A stretch of DNA of 64,000 nucleotides, taken from Dipteris shenzhenensis. Taxonomy: Eukaryota > Polypodiophyta > Polypodiopsida > Gleicheniales. This document shows, one piece after another, positions 1 through 13,880 of the stretch (the stretch's first letter is position 1; every line of letters begins with the position of its first letter). The stretch lies in NCBI GenBank assembly GCA_047967505.1, contig CM106539.1; one strand, given 5' to 3'. The notes under the pieces were generated by a model. It saw nothing but the letters and a program-made list of their open reading frames with translations. It had not been told where the DNA came from and did no database searches. A program made the translations under genes and the position numbers.

Positions 1-128
1 AACATGGAGTTGTCCCTCTTGTTTACGAGAGGATTTTCTTTTGAGGCATTTGTTATGATGGTAATAGCCAAAGGTTGCCAACCCCAAGCACTGAAGATGA
101 CAGGTCCAAGAATTTAACATCCGTAGCA

Positions 129-475
129 CTATTGCAAGATACACAAGAGAAGCTAGCTGTGTCGAGGGACAAATACGACAAGGCAACGGTGTCGCTTGAA
201 AAGGCAAAATGCTAGTTGCATGAAACTTGAGGCATGAGCGTAGCAATCCAAAAGGTGAAGATGGACATGGCTAGGGCCATGGAGGCATATGAGACTACAA
301 TTGATGAATCAGAAAAACAGAAGCTGCATGTCAAAATAAAAACTTTGAGATCCATGCTTTTCTACATGGAGGATGATAGTGCCGACAATGTTTATGTTGT
401 CATGGATGTTGTAGAGGTATGTCTCCCTCTTGATGAGCAGGTGGGGGGACTGGTGCAACCACATCTACGCTTGTA
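129..475 (+). pseudogene. Broken coiled-coil-like reading frame
   Basis: One reading frame stays coding-like from about 129 to the stop at 473-475 but is cut by TAG and TGA codons just before the ATG at 234. The part after that ATG is 80 residues. The translation is rich in K, E, A, M and D with regular hydrophobic spacing (for example KLAVSRDKYDKATVSLEKAK and MARAMEAYETTIDESEKQKL), which suggests a helical coiled coil. I do not recognise a family. It may be the remnant of a transposon gag or accessory protein, or of a host gene. The two stops argue against a working gene. The true left end may lie outside the window. Confidence 0.35.
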
Positions 476-814
476 GTAATATCACTTGCCTGTAACTGAG
501 AATGGTCCGAGGTGCCTCATAGAGGTGGCGGAGTGTCAACAACCCTCACAGGCATCCAACGGGGTACTAATCGTACTATGCACACTGAAGAAGAGGGTCC
601 GGGTCTAGGGGCTGCTGGTCCCGAAGGTCTTAGGTGAGAAGGGGGGGCTCTGGTAGCGCATGTAGAAGAAGTAGGACGAGAAGGCAGAATAAACCATTTG
701 GGCCTTTTCTTCTTCCTTGGGCAATCCCTGGCAAAGTGCCCAAGGGTCCTGCAAATCTTGCACTAATTCTGTCTCCCAGCAGCCTCGACTCTCTATCAAA
801 AAATGGTGATGCAG
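476..814. other. No gene seen
   Basis: Moderately GC-rich sequence leading into the purine tract. Short open frames occur on both strands but none resembles a known family and they overlap one another. Confidence 0.4.
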
Positions 815-1430
815 AAGTAGGGGCAGAAGGAAAGGGCGGGGGAGGGGAAGGGAGCCAGGGTAGGAGGAGCGGGGGTAGAGGGAGAAGGGGGAGAGGAAGG
901 AGGGGCAATATGGGGTAGAGAGAGGGCAGTAGGGGGTTGGGAGAGGAGGGGAGAGGGTAGGGGGGTAGGAGGTAGAGGCGGGTAGGGGGTAAGGAGGAAA
1001 AGGCAGCAGGGGGTAGGGAGAGGCGAGGTGAGCAGCAAGGGAGAGGGGTAGGGAGGGAGAGGTAGTGGGAAAGTGAGGGGGAGCTAGTGGGGTAGGGAGG
1101 GAGAGGTAGCAGAGAAGGGAGGGGGATCTAGGGGTGTAGGGAGAGAGGGAGAGGTGGCAGGGTTAGGGAGGGGGAGGTAGCGAGGGTAGGGAGGGAGGGA
1201 GGGAGGGAGGGTAGCAGGAGAGGCAGCAAGGGGGGATAGAAGAGGAAGAGGGAGGGAAGGGAGTGGGAGAGGGAAGAGAGAGGGAGAGGGAGAGGCAGCA
1301 GCAGGAGGAGGGGGCAGCAGCCCGGGAGGAGGGGCTAGTAGGGAGAGGAGGAGGGAGGGGAAGGGAAGTGCTAGGAGGGAGGGGAGATGGGTGCAGGATG
1401 GAGGGCAGCAAGGAGAAGCAGGACAGGGAG
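815..1430 (+). repeat. Long polypurine tract (GGGAGA-like)
   Basis: About 600 bases are almost entirely G and A on the plus strand, built from degenerate units such as GGGAGAGG, GGTAGGGAGG and GGGAGGGAGG, with occasional T or C (mostly GGTAG and GGCAGC). Short open frames on both strands here (Pro/Leu/Ser-rich or Gly/Arg-rich) are composition artefacts. Such homopurine mirror-like tracts can form triplex or G-quadruplex structures; that is general knowledge and not shown here. Confidence 0.8.
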
Positions 1431-2810
1431 CTCAGCAACTCATGCGAATGCTTGTCCCACAACTCTAGCTCCTGTCTAGTCTTTAGAAGCAGTCTAGATT
1501 TAGATATGGCTACATTATAAATTCCTCCTATGAATATTCAAAATTCTTACGGTTGCTAAAATCTTTAGGGTGGGAGATAGGTCATTTGTCCCATCATTCA
1601 CCAACATCATCAAACTAGACCTTCGAAAAAAATAGCTCATCTGAAGACTTTGGTTACTTCATCATATCAAGGGTGTTGCGAACACCACATAGGAAAGTTG
1701 CTTGAATATTAGTTTATGATCTTTTGTTTCTTGGAGCTGAACGTCTTGAAGGCTGGATGATTTAGCAATCTATTTCATATGTCTCTTTTTGTTGCACGGT
1801 CCATACTAGCTATTTGTTCATTAAAAAAGTGTGCCACAGTATGACAGACTTTCTTTCTCTTTCTTTCATCATACTAACACTGAACTTTTTCTTTCTCTTT
1901 CTTTTATTACTATACTAACACTGGACTCTTGCACCTTTGCTTTGTTGTGTTGTTTCCTTTTCATCCTTGCTTTGTATTTCCTTATCACAGTGCATTGGTC
2001 ACGAGCACAATGGGTGCATGTTGAGGATGCAAGAATGGAGCATCTACACAAATGCTAATTACTGTGGCTTGTTGAAATCAAATCCAACATTTGGTTCTGA
2101 ATCATGCCCTCCATGTTTAACAAAGTATGTTTGAATGATCCAACACAAAAGTAGGTGAGCAAGAAGGTCATGAAAGAAATCATATAACAATTTATTTGCA
2201 ATCTACTAGCAAGGGAGATACACACAACAAAGAAACAAAAAACAAGGTGAATGAGATTCATATCATTCAAAAGGTCTACCCGAAAGAGGGAAAATTCAAG
2301 CGAATTCATGTGCAGACCAAAAATATTTGACCAAAACTAAAGAGATTTCCGATTTAAATGCAAAGAACACAGTGAAGGATATGAAGCAGCAATTTTTCTA
2401 GCAATTGATCCCGTGGAGGTATGGAAACAAAGATGGAAGGGAAAATTTCAAAGGCCAACAATCAATGAGGGCATCTTCATGTTGAGACATCTTAGCCTTG
2501 CCATAATCTAACATTGCTAATTACACTCAAGGACTACTAGAAAGTTGGCATCCGTCATGCCACAGAGACCAAGAGAAAGATGCTAAACACTCGATCAATG
2601 GAGCTACGCAACGCATGAGTTTTGTGAATCCATGAGGGGCTACCTCTCAAGGTACCAAAATCTTCAGAATCACCCTACTTCATTTTGCCAACATAAACAA
2701 AACATCATAGACTCTAGATGGAAAACGCACAATAATCACTTCATAGCAACAACAAAACGTGTGGCTATATAATTGATAGACTCTATAGGACTATATTCAT
2801 CATCAGCAAC

Positions 2811-2811
<1 letters not shown>
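1431..2811. other. No gene seen
   Basis: AT-rich non-coding sequence with many stops in all frames. The frames at 1831-2134 are low-complexity Phe/Leu/Ser and are not supported as genes. Confidence 0.4.
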
Positions 2812-2860
<49 letters not shown>

Positions 2861-2881
2861 AGAGGGAGAGGGAGAGGGAGA

Positions 2882-2954
<73 letters not shown>

Positions 2955-3041
2955 AGCAGCTGAGAGAGCAACAATGCCTCAAAGCACCTTATAGCATTCA
3001 AGAGAGAGCAGCAGACAGAGTCAAGCATAGAGAGGGGCAGG

Positions 3042-3082
<41 letters not shown>
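2812..3082 (+). repeat. (GA)n microsatellite, two tracts
   Basis: A compound GA repeat runs from about 2812 to 2953 with an internal run of ten G and GGGAGA variants. After about 90 bases of less regular sequence a second GA tract follows at about 3042-3080. The long Arg/Glu and Leu/Ser open frames on the two strands are direct translations of the dinucleotide repeat and not genes. Confidence 0.95.
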
Positions 3083-3086
<4 letters not shown>

Positions 3087-3698
3087 CAAGAAGAGAGAGA
3101 CAGAGAGACCACATCGTGGAAGTTACAAGGCTTTCACATTTCTATTACATTCTAAGAAATTTTAATGTTCAAAGGTACTTTACCCCGCTTGTAATAGCAC
3201 CTACTTAGACATGTTCTGGACTGCACTTTTTGTACCACCTTAACATGCTACCATCCACATCTAGTAAATGCTATAGGTCAATCTAAATAAGTCCACCACC
3301 TAGTGGTTATCTACTCTTTGCACGATATGTTGCTTATGTGAGCACTTAGTTGTTTTCTTTCTTGATCCCCCATAAGTCTATTCAAAACTTTAGGCTCTTG
3401 AATAAGTCTTGGATTGCCCTTTTCTAGTAGTGATGCAAGTATGGTGCTTCGCTACTAAACATTAGGCCTCAATGGGCATCTCCATTGGCCAATGAGCATT
3501 TTAATTTGTCTTTGTCAGTAACATCTCTACACTGGAAGGCTTTCATTGTTCACCACTATCCATGGGCTCTTTATCAATTGATGCTCCATGGATTTTCTTT
3601 AGATCTTGCTAAAGGCTCTCATAATAGTGACTTTTTGTAGCTTTTGGTGGGTATTTCTAGAACCTTGTGCTAATTATTATAGGTCACCAACTCAAATA

Positions 3699-4305
3699 AT
3701 CGACTACTTGGATACCCTAGTTGACTCTTAGCAACACTAGAACTGGACTTTGCAAATAGGGCAGCCAATGAAGACAAGGTAGGATTTAATTCTCTAAATA
3801 ATTGGCTATTTGCTAACTTGGATATTCTAGCTAACTCATAGCCCACTCATAGCTACCCTAGATCTAACCTCATTAGTAAAGAATAGACTCCAGTGGTGGA
3901 TGAATAATAAACTCCAATGGTGGATACCGATAGGTATTTGGCAACCATAAATCACTTCAATAGATTACCAATAGTAGTAAAAGATAGAATGGACTCTATC
4001 TGCCTAGAAGCTCCCAAGAAGAAACCACCACATGGCAATTTGAGACATAGATAAAAGAAGCAAAGTATTGTCCAACTTGGATATTCTAGTTGACTCATAG
4101 CTACCCTAGAACTATCCTCATTTGAATCCCATAGGTTCTAGTAAAGACTAGACTCCAGGGGTGGATACTAGTAGATATTTGGCAACTGTAAACCAATACA
4201 ATAGATTTCCAATAGTAGTAGAAATCATCCAAGGATAGAATGGACCCTAGCTACCTAGAAGAACCACCACATGGAGATTTGAGACATAGATAAGAGAAGC
4301 ATAGA
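3699..4305. repeat. Tandem repeat, about 259-bp unit
   Basis: Two diverged copies of a unit beginning AACTTGGATATTCTAG start at 3815 and 4074, with a partial earlier copy from about 3699 (CTACTTGGATACCCTAG). Both full copies carry the phrases ACTCATAGCTACCCTAGA, TAGACTCCAG.GGTGGAT, CAATAGTAGTA and GAGACATAGATAA.AGAAGC. No coding potential. Confidence 0.8.
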
Positions 4306-5877
4306 ACAAGTAAGTGCGACACTCCCAAAGTTGAATAAGATATTGCATTTTCAACATGACACCACCATATTTGGTGACAAGGCAATTTAACAACAGTGCG
4401 TGTCGACATACAAAATCAAGTGTCAGCCCTCCATCATTAGTCTAGCACAAAAAGACTACAAATGCCTCAAGCATAAAGTGGAGAGAGATCCACAAAAGAA
4501 ATTTCCAATAAAATTAAAGATTCATTGGATTCAACCTCTAATTATTATGAACCTAGGATTTGATTCAATAGTCACCCAAAACAATAAAAAATAAAAATAA
4601 ATTTAAAATTAGTAACACTCTATCTAAAGGCCAAGCCAAAAATAATGTCGTGGTTCCAAAAACCTCCAATGGATAAAACCAATAATTTTGATATTTTATA
4701 CCATACAACTCAATACTTTTGCACAACTAGCCACATAGCTTGAGTCTACTGAATAATTTAGAAGCTATGTGCATAAGCACATACAAGATTTTTCAAGCAC
4801 AAAAGCACAATATATGCATACTAAGATATATAAAGTGTGGAAGAGAAAAAAGGAAATTCAAGAATGATATACACATTGCACAATTCTTAGGGGATTAGGT
4901 GACCAAAAAGATAATATTTGCTCTAGAAGCATCAGACACCCACCAAACTCCAAAATTGGACTTTCAAAATCCATGGTGAGAATAGAAAATCCTTAGAACA
5001 CATCACAAAACAAATAAACATTTCATGGGAAGAAAATTTTGATCAAACATGTTGTAGAACAAGGAAATCAACTCAAAATAAAACACATGACCTATGTGCA
5101 AAAGGATGTAAGGCAAGGGAATTCACAATATATAAACTAGTTGTCAAGGTTGAATAAGCATCATGATCAAGATTTAAAATTCAATCTTACATTTAAGCAA
5201 ACAATAATCTTATGCTCATACTTTTAGCTCTTCCATTAAAGAATTACCCAACCTTTTGTTCTAGAAATCGAAGGGCACAATAAGGACACTATGGAAGCTC
5301 ACAACAAAAGCAAGGTGGAACCTTAGAACAATTTACATCAATAAACTAGTAATTCTCAATAAAGTTTACCTCAATCCAATTCAATAAGATATTAAAATTC
5401 TCCAACAATAATCAGACAATCCAATCACATTGAGATATGCTTTTATTTTTGTATGTGTCTACAATGAACATTATAGGGAAACATTGTGATAGGTTGGGCG
5501 ACATGTTTGTTTTCTTACAACACGAGTTCATCACCAAATAAGCACAAAAAAGTATCCAAAAAATTTCTTAGTCAAACTGGTTTTTGGACCATCAAATGAT
5601 TAAGAGTTCACCACCATCAAATAAGCACCAACAAAATCTGTTTGATTGGCCACCAAATGCTCATAAGAACAAGGCTTAAGGAGAATATTCAAACTCAACT
5701 ACAGGTCCAAATAAGGGATTTAAAAAATATGATTCTTGCAAGGCCTAGGGACCTAAAGGAGAAGGAGCCAAACAAGAACAAATTCACAAATTGCTATTGT
5801 CAAAAGTTCCCTTATGCAAGGGTCATTCCAGATCCTAGTGTGTTGGTGGATAGTTTAAAAATATATGGCTGCTGTTG
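4306..5877. other. No gene seen
   Basis: AT-rich sequence without a recognisable gene, RNA or transposon domain. The frames at 4400-4594 and 5642-5881 match nothing I recognise. Confidence 0.4.
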
Positions 5878-6324
5878 TTGATCTTGCAATTGTCAAGAAA
5901 ACAAGATGCTTTGCAAATTTGGATATCCACATCTTATTTTCAATTCAAGCAATGAATTCAATCCACCATCTCCTCCCCTGTCATATATTGCACTTTGCAC
6001 AACTTTTTAAAGTCTTCTCCCTTATGTCATTAGTTGGATTGTCTCCAATATTTCTTGTCAAAACAAGATGCTTTCCGAATTTGGATATCTACATCTTATT
6101 TTTTATTCAAGCAATGAATCCATTCCACCATGGTGTTGATCTTGCATTTGTCAAGGAAATAAGATTCTTTGCAAATTTCTATATCCATATCTTATTTTCA
6201 ATTCAAGCAATGAATCCAATCCATCATCTCCTCCCCTGATATCATATATTGCACTTTGCACAACTCTTTGAAGTATTGTCCCTTGTGTCGTTAGTTCGAT
6301 TGTCTCCAATATGTCTTGGAATAG
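5878..6324. repeat. Tandem repeat of nested units
   Basis: The block beginning TTGATCTTGCAATTGTCAAG (5878) recurs at about 6134. A shorter copy of its core (CAAGATGCTTT..GAATTTGGATAT) lies between them at about 6061. The end phrase TTAG.TCGATTGTCTCCAATAT closes both long copies, at about 6030-6053 and 6293-6316. The 124-residue frame at 5865-6239 simply translates these repeats and is not regarded as a gene. Confidence 0.8.
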
Positions 6325-8560
6325 TCATAAGCTAGTGATTCCAATGCAACCCCCTCCTTTGCAACTAATATATCCATCACAAGATCTTGTGAAACACAAA
6401 GCTCAATATCTTTAAAAGATGCATTTGCATTTAGCCTAGCTTGCATTTAAACCATCTCTCTCATTTTCATTTCATTTGCACAACTATTGCCTTTTCAATA
6501 GGATGATCATGGAATCCAACATGTAGTGCACACCTTGTTATGTTCATTCTATCATGATGTAAGCAATAATAGATAATAGCACAAAATTAATTAAAAAAAC
6601 ACTCTAGAATATCTGAACAATGCTTACAAACTAGAGATCTGGGTTTCCATCACTTAGAATTGGATGTCTTTTGAGCTTTCCTATCATTAGAAATTCGTGT
6701 TCTTTCTAGAAAAGGGAAATGAATATTACAACATTATAGGTAGCTAGAACATCTACACATCGTAACAGCCCCATTGAAAAAATCATGTGTACAAGTTGAG
6801 TACTTATGCCCACATCTACATGTTGGTCCATTCTAGACATTGGAGAACCTTTGGCCATTGGGTGGAGCTCCAAGACAAAATCACCACCATAGCTCCTAGG
6901 CAACTCAATAGCTCTCTCCACAAACACTACAAAATCTAGTGCCATATGGAGAGAGACATTCCACGACATCTTCTCAATAAGTGATATAACTTTGAACTTT
7001 GATATATTTTGCATGTCACTATGAATATCTATTCTTGCTATTACGTTGACTTTGAAAGATGAGTGTCATCTACCATCAATCTTGTTACCTTTATTACAAT
7101 CTTCTAACTGCTCTAATGGATGCACAATAGCAATGTCATCCACTGCTATCTCTTGGTGTCCTGAAGAGATACTTCCATTATAGCGATGTCATAATAATAA
7201 ATAGATATTTATGCACTTCCCCATATCACATGAACAAAAATATAGGCATGTTTCACTCCACAACAACAAAGTAGCACCTATTGAAGGAAATAGGAAGAAG
7301 CTACTAAAGGGAGACTTAGAACAACAAGATGCCAAAAGTAGATATGGAGAAATGGGCATGTTTCACTATACAAAAACAAAGTAGCAACAAGAGGACGCAT
7401 AGACATTGAAGGAAATAGGATGAAGTAACACAAGGGAGAGTGAGAACAACAAGATGGCCAAAAGTAGTAAATAGGATGACCCCAAACATAAGAGATCAAG
7501 AGCTCGAGGATCCAATTTGCAATATTGCAGCAAATATTCTCTTGGCTTTATATTAGAGGATTTGTTTCATAGATACAATTGTATCCAAATGTTTTCATCA
7601 AATATTCTATTGGCTTCATGGATACTTTTAGGTAATAATTCCATGGCATTAATTCCTTCATAATACCAAAGATCATTGGTAGTACTCAGAACATCCCATG
7701 GGAGATGCACAACTCTTCATTTATTAATGTTACACGATGTTTAGTGGCACATCTTTTATCATAGAGGGATAAAATTGTCACTAAGTATCTTTTAAAAAAA
7801 GTACAATGCATACATACAAACATGTATGTATGTATGTATTTATGTAGATTAATTACAAAAAAAAGGCACTATAGCAATTGAATGATACCACAACAATCAA
7901 CCAATGGAATGAAACAACTATAATAGATATTGTTGCTACCATGACCACAAAGAAAATTCTTACATGGCAACATGGGACAATTTCTATAGGCAAATATACA
8001 TGAAAGCATAAGACATGTCCTCCATGAAGACAAACTAAACATGAATAAAAACCTAGTATATGTAACAAAAGTAAACACAAAAACTATGAAGTCAAAGAAA
8101 GCTTTAAAACATGCATATATAAAGTAAACATGAATAAGAAACTAAACCACACAAGAGTATTAAAACGATGGTGAGTTAACCATCAAGGGAGGGTATAAAA
8201 ATGATGGAAAATTACCCATGTAAGAATACTTGCATGATTTAACTCACCGCTTTGGATGCAAGAGTATACACTAGCTTGCCACCTGCATGCATGAGCAAAC
8301 AAATTGTACAACGTAAAGTACAATCCATATGGAACCATTTAAAAGTAAAATCTAGATGAATTACCAAAGGATTTGCATAATAATATGGAAAAGGCTATTG
8401 TTGATGCTTCGGTTTGCTCACCCATAACCAACTTAAAGGTGCGCTCGCCCAACCTAGTGCACTACTTGGTGAAGGCTATTGCTCTTGCAATCCTTAGTGT
8501 AGCATATTTGGGGGATAGATCAGATGCCAAAATTAAACACTCGAATTTCATAGATATTTG
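6325..8560. other. No gene; short duplications and a tetranucleotide run
   Basis: AT-rich sequence. A block containing GGCATGTTTCACT and AACAACAAGATG..CAAAAGTAG occurs twice (7241-7350 and about 7351-7470, spacing 110). An ATGT run lies at 7821-7846. Frames on the minus strand here are hydrophobic low-complexity translations of AT-rich DNA. Confidence 0.5.
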
Positions 8561-11500
8561 TTGAAGGGAAGAACTGTATGGTGATGGGAGAATCGAGTTC
8601 ACAGTACTTAAGAGATAATAGTGTTGAGTGTACCACACACAATGAATAGACAAGGAAATCCACTTATATTGATAAAAACTTAAAAAAGCCAAGATACTCA
8701 GCTTGCAATGAACTCTCAGTAATAGCTTCCTAATGTAGAAAGCTTAGGTGAGAGGGAGAGTGCTCATAACAACATCTCTCTCTCTCTCTCTCCTCCTTGT
8801 TAGAAAGCCTTTTCTAACTAAGAAAACCACCTTCTAGAAGGTATTGTGCTCGATGTGCCACACCATTTCTTGCCACTGGTTGGACCACCCATAATCACTT
8901 GCACCTCATTGTGAGCATTACTCAATCTAGATAAAGTTCCATTGCTTCCACCGCCTTTGAGCGACGTAGCACTCGATAGTCTAGAATGTGCTCCAATGTT
9001 GCCCTAACCCGAGGGATAACATTTTTCCTTGGCTATCCTTGAATCGAGTCCTCAAGGTGGGGAGCAAACGGGCTGGTGAAGCAGCAGGTTGGCTTCATCT
9101 ATGGGTGAAGATTGAGGAGATGAAATGAAAGCTATTGGGTTGGGGCTAAAATTATTTCATTTCTTGTGGTGAGGCCATGTATACAATGATTAATATTCAA
9201 GGGTGGCCTTTCTTTGTTGGTGATTCACTATACTTTCCACAGCTCATTATCAGGTCTTCATGTTGATTGGAAATGCCAAGTACCAATTCAAAATGAGTTG
9301 AGTACCTGTGGACAAGTGTAACTCACTCCTGTCATTTAGTCAAACGGTCCTTGCATGGATCTTGGATGTTGTTGCACATGGCCACCATTTCTATAACATG
9401 GCTATGCAATAACTTCTGCAACTCCCTGAAAATCTGTGCATAGTAGGATGGTAGCTTGGGCATAGTAGGCTTGGGGAGTTGATGAATGTGGATAGCAACC
9501 AACCATCACCCACGCGTGAAAATGTTGTGCTAATGCATTGCTCTCTCCTGTTTTTTAAAAGTGACTGCCTCAAGGTGCTTCTTCAAATATGAGTGCCTCG
9601 GGATCTATAAAGATTCTAAATTGATCTAGGGTGGGTGGATCTTAAGAGCCAATATAATGATCAAGAGCTAGACTGAAAAGCACAAACTCAAATTCATTAT
9701 GTGGGACTTGTACTCATAAAGAGACTTGAGAGCTTGCATTATGTTAACGCATTTGAATGACCTCCCTTGTATAGGAGTGGATACATAATTGCATTGCGTG
9801 CTAGCATCACATATGGGATAATGCCTCCTTGCCATGTGACATCGTTCTCTTGGCTTCATACCTTGCCTCTATTCTTGTGCTCATGGCACCACAACTCAAC
9901 ACCTCCCCTTGGTGTCACAATGTATTATGTACTACAAGGTGGTGAGACGCAAATTGCAAAACAAAAATCCATCACCTTCCCTCACTTCATACATTGCTAC
10001 AAAATTTCATAAAGTCTAGTAGTAGTATATGTCAGTACCTCCCCTGGGTGCTCTTGAGTGGTTAGGTTTGATAAAGGGAAAACTAGGTGTACTCATATGG
10101 TGACCTTTTAGTATCATAGGCTAAGAGGGTAAGGTTTTTTTATTGTTTCTTTACTTTAGAGAAGTGAGTTGCTAGAGTTCTCCCTTTTACTTGATGAAAA
10201 CTCCTCAGTGCTAACTTCATGCATCTTCTTTCTTCTTTGTTGATGTTTTTATTCTAGTTCTTGATCTCTTCCATCTTCTTGTGAGTTGCTACTTGGCTCT
10301 TCGTCTTTGTCCTTTTTTTATTAGCTCTTTGGTAGCTCCTTTGATATGACTTGATTCTCCTTGTTGCATTATGCTTTATTCTTGATTTCCTTATGTGCCT
10401 TTTATGCATTATGTTATGTGTGGATGCCATGTTATGTGCTATGGTCATCGCGTTCATTTATGCTTTTGACGAGCATAGGATAACTTTTTTTGCATTCATG
10501 CTTTTGTTTAGTTTTTCCATTTGTTGTAAAGGTCTAACCAATTGATTTCTTTCAATTTTAGCAATATCTAATTGCATCAATAGTTCCGATGTGACAAGCA
10601 TGCAGAGCTTGAATAGAAATGATTTTCCCTTGTTCGATCACATGAAAATTCTTCCTGGATAAAAAATTATGGCTTCTCAAAGTTCTGATTAAGAAGAAGT
10701 ATCAAAATGATGATATGGTAAGGTGATGATGTGCACTACATATTCATGTGTATAATATAGAGTGTGCTTAGCAAGAGGTTATTATTGTTGATTGGATTGC
10801 CATGTGGTAGTGATGATGTGGCATAGCCATGTGTCAACGTACCATATCTTATCACATGGATGGTATGTCATGTTGCCATGTGTACTACCACATGGCTCTT
10901 ATCTAGTGCCATGTGGTGCATTTCTTCTTTAAGGCTAGTTTTACAACCATCCACTGGATGCCTACTCCATAGTGCAGCATTTTCACCAAAACGTTTGTGA
11001 AAAAGGTATGCCCATCTATGTTGGCTTCACACAAGCGGATAGATACAATTGCAAAAAAGCCATTATGGTATGGACCTTATTAAGGGGACCTCGGGTTGAA
11101 TCTGCTACTCATTGGTTCAAATTGTCATACACTCTCATGGGTAGGATTGTGAGGCTGCCTAAGTTTTGTGCCTTGCCTTAAGGTGGACTGTTCTGTCAGC
11201 TAGGCTAGGTTCATAGATAAGCAACAGCCATTCCTTGGACTACCACTGTTGATGTGTCATGTTCAGACCGAGTGGATGCATCCTTGTTCATTTAGTTTCC
11301 ATGATCCCCTTGGAACTTTAATGTGAGAAGTACTCCGATCAACGGAAAGCATGCCTAAACTCACCCATAAAGCCATGTCTTGACTCCCTTAAGAATCATG
11401 ATGGAGCCATGGTGTTAAGCATGTTTTGTGCAATAGGACCACCATGGGGGTTGACTTGGGCCATCAGTTTTCTCAAAGTGTGCCACCATGACTTGTATAA

Positions 11501-12240
11501 AAGTATAGGTCATGCATAGGACCATAGTAGTGGTTGTCTCATGCTAGGCTAGTTGACATGTGCGACTATGGTCGTAGTCACCACCTACAGTGGTTGATGT
11601 GTGTAATATCTGCCACAAAGAAGGAGGGATCCTCAATAACTTTCCTCCCTGCCATGGATTCTCACTTGAGCTCATCGTGTCTCTGTGTCCTGGGGTGCCT
11701 CTCTCATACCTCCTTTCTTGAGCTCCCTCTAGATAGATCCTCCCTCCTAGCGAGCACTTGCCACTTGTCAATTCATTTTGGTGCCATGTGTCCCACAAGG
11801 GATCCCTTCCATTAAATCCCTCTCTTGAGCTTCCTTATGCACCTCTCTTAAGCTTTCTTATGCACCTCCTCCTTAATCCTTAGGCCTATGAATAAACCTA
11901 GACCCAAACCTTCGAACCCCCACAAGATGCAAGTGTTGTCGAACCCTCTGGTCTCTGCCTCACCAAAACCAAACCACGAGGCTCCATGATTGTCATTGAT
12001 GTAATATGCCCTTCCCCTTAAGAATGGTTTACATCCTTAAAAAATTAAATTGGGAAATCTCCTCTAGAGATTGCTTACCCTTTCCCATGTTGAACTCTCT
12101 TTAGGTCTATCTTCCACTTAACTAGAGAGTCTTAATATATTGTATCTTTTGTTATTTTTTCTTGTTTATCTAAAATTCTTTATGATTTGTGAGGTTAAGT
12201 AGCAGGCTCAATGAGATCAACTAGAACTTTATTTCCAATG
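8561..12240. other. No gene seen; short CT repeat
   Basis: A (CT)n run lies at 8775-8793. The surrounding 8.56-8.8 kb has an LTR-like feel (many short A-rich motifs), but I find no LTR pair, primer-binding site or coding domain. 10.7-10.95 kb contains many CATGTGG and CCATGTG motifs without a clear period. No recognisable coding region. Confidence 0.35.
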
Positions 12241-13880
12241 AGATTGTCATCATCTCCTAAAATACTTTTTAGCATACTTACATAAAAATTGAATGTACTC
12301 TACATCCCTCTAGTAAGGCTAATTTGTAAGCAAGTTCTCCAATTCTCTTAAGTAATATGAATGGTCCATAATACTTAGGAGATAACTTTGGGCATCTATT
12401 ATATTTAGGGATTTTGAAGATTCAAGCACCCTGAGATGTACTTTCTCATTTACTTCAAATTTCAACCTTCTACTGTGTGGGTTTACATACCTTCTTGCTC
12501 TATAATGAGTCTTTCTAATGCTATATTTAGCTAATTTAAGCATTTGATTCATATCCTCAAGAAAGCCTTTGGGTACTTGAATCCTCTCTTTTTCAAGTCC
12601 CACTACAATTCGAGCTCTAGGTTGAAATCCATACATCAGCATGAATGGACTAAAACATATAGCTGAATGCTTGGCATTGTTGTATGCAAATTAGAATATG
12701 GGAAAATATTATTTCCTATTAGTTTGCCATTTACTTACATATGCTCAAAGCATATCCTCAATGATCTGATTGACCCTTTCAATTTGACCACCGCTCTAGA
12801 TGACCCGTGGTGTTGATATTCAAAGTAGTTTCTAACCTCATAAACATAGTTCTTCAAAAATGGATGTTAAATTTCCTATCCCAATCACTAACAATACCAG
12901 ATGGTAGCCCATACAATCTATAGATATGATCCACATATAGTGTTGCTAATTTTGAAGTTTTAATCTCTTCGTTGGTTAGAATACAATGGGCCATCTTCAT
13001 CAACCAATACACAATTACCTGTACAGATTCGTGCTCCCTCCGTGTTCTAGGTAATCCAATAATAAAGTCCATGGAGACACTTTCCCATGTTGCCAAATGG
13101 GATCTCCAAGGGATGCAGGAGACCTCCTACCTTAAGGCATTCAGACTAGCATTTTTGGCACTTTAATACAAAATCTTGGACGTCCTTATCTATTTCACGC
13201 CAAAAGCATGTATGTCTTCTGAATTCCTAGATGTCTAGCTCTCGAACTATCAGGACACTCAAAAATAATTTGGTGCCTAATGTCATTATTATACACGAGA
13301 CACATACTCTACCCTTGTAGAGTAGGTAGCCATCTTCAATTCTATTATTTTTCCACTTAATTCCTTTGTCACCAACCTATGCTATGGCATCATTTCCATG
13401 TGACTCCTCAATGAAAGCTTCTCAATTTGTTAGATCCCTCGTCATAATTGCTTTTCATATTTCAAAACGGTGAAGATCAAACTCACCTTTTCCTTTTACA
13501 GACTCTAGGAAATCATTTTGGAATTGAGTAGAAGTCAATTCATTAACCATTGGGTTTCGGCTTAGGGAATTTGCTACCACATCAATATTTCCCTTTTAAT
13601 AAGTCAATTGGGTATTAAACTCTTGCATTATTTTAGCCATTTAGCATTTCTTCCTGTAGGCACAGGGTGATTGCAACTCCAATTAATGCTTTCTTGATTA
13701 AAAATGATCTCAAGTTTGGCACCATACAAGTAGTGTCTCCATTTCTTCAAAGCATATACTATAGCACACAGTTCCTTCTCATATGTCGAGCAATTTTGTT
13801 GGGTGCAGTCTAACTTTTTGCTTTCAAAAGCGCTTTTGTAAAAGTAATGCCCCAAGAGCAAAATTATCGGGTCCACTAAC
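12241..13880 (-). pseudogene. Decayed Ty3/gypsy retrotransposon (RNase H-integrase)
   Basis: Reading down the minus strand, 13876-13628 gives the RNase H domain of a Ty3/gypsy polyprotein (STYEKELCAIVYALKKWRHY is the family signature; the following histidine/aspartate strand is altered). 13096-12854 gives the integrase core start (SMDFIIGLPRTRREHESVQV) ending in YGLPSGIVSDWDRKF, which holds the second catalytic Asp. 12642-12319 gives the integrase C-terminal region (RARRYVNPHSRRLKFEVNEKVHLRV). The pieces are in the expected order but in different frames with stops between them, and reverse transcriptase, protease and gag are absent. No LTRs were found. It is a dead 5'-truncated copy. Confidence 0.85.

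Noticed and set aside
2773-3112. Open frames of Arg/Glu (+) and Leu/Ser (-)
   Set aside because: They are direct translations of the GA microsatellite.
5865-6239. 124-residue open frame
   Set aside because: It is a repeat-derived frame with three copies of the same phrase and no other coding evidence.
8560-8800. Possible LTR
   Set aside because: No partner repeat, primer-binding site or coding domain was found nearby.
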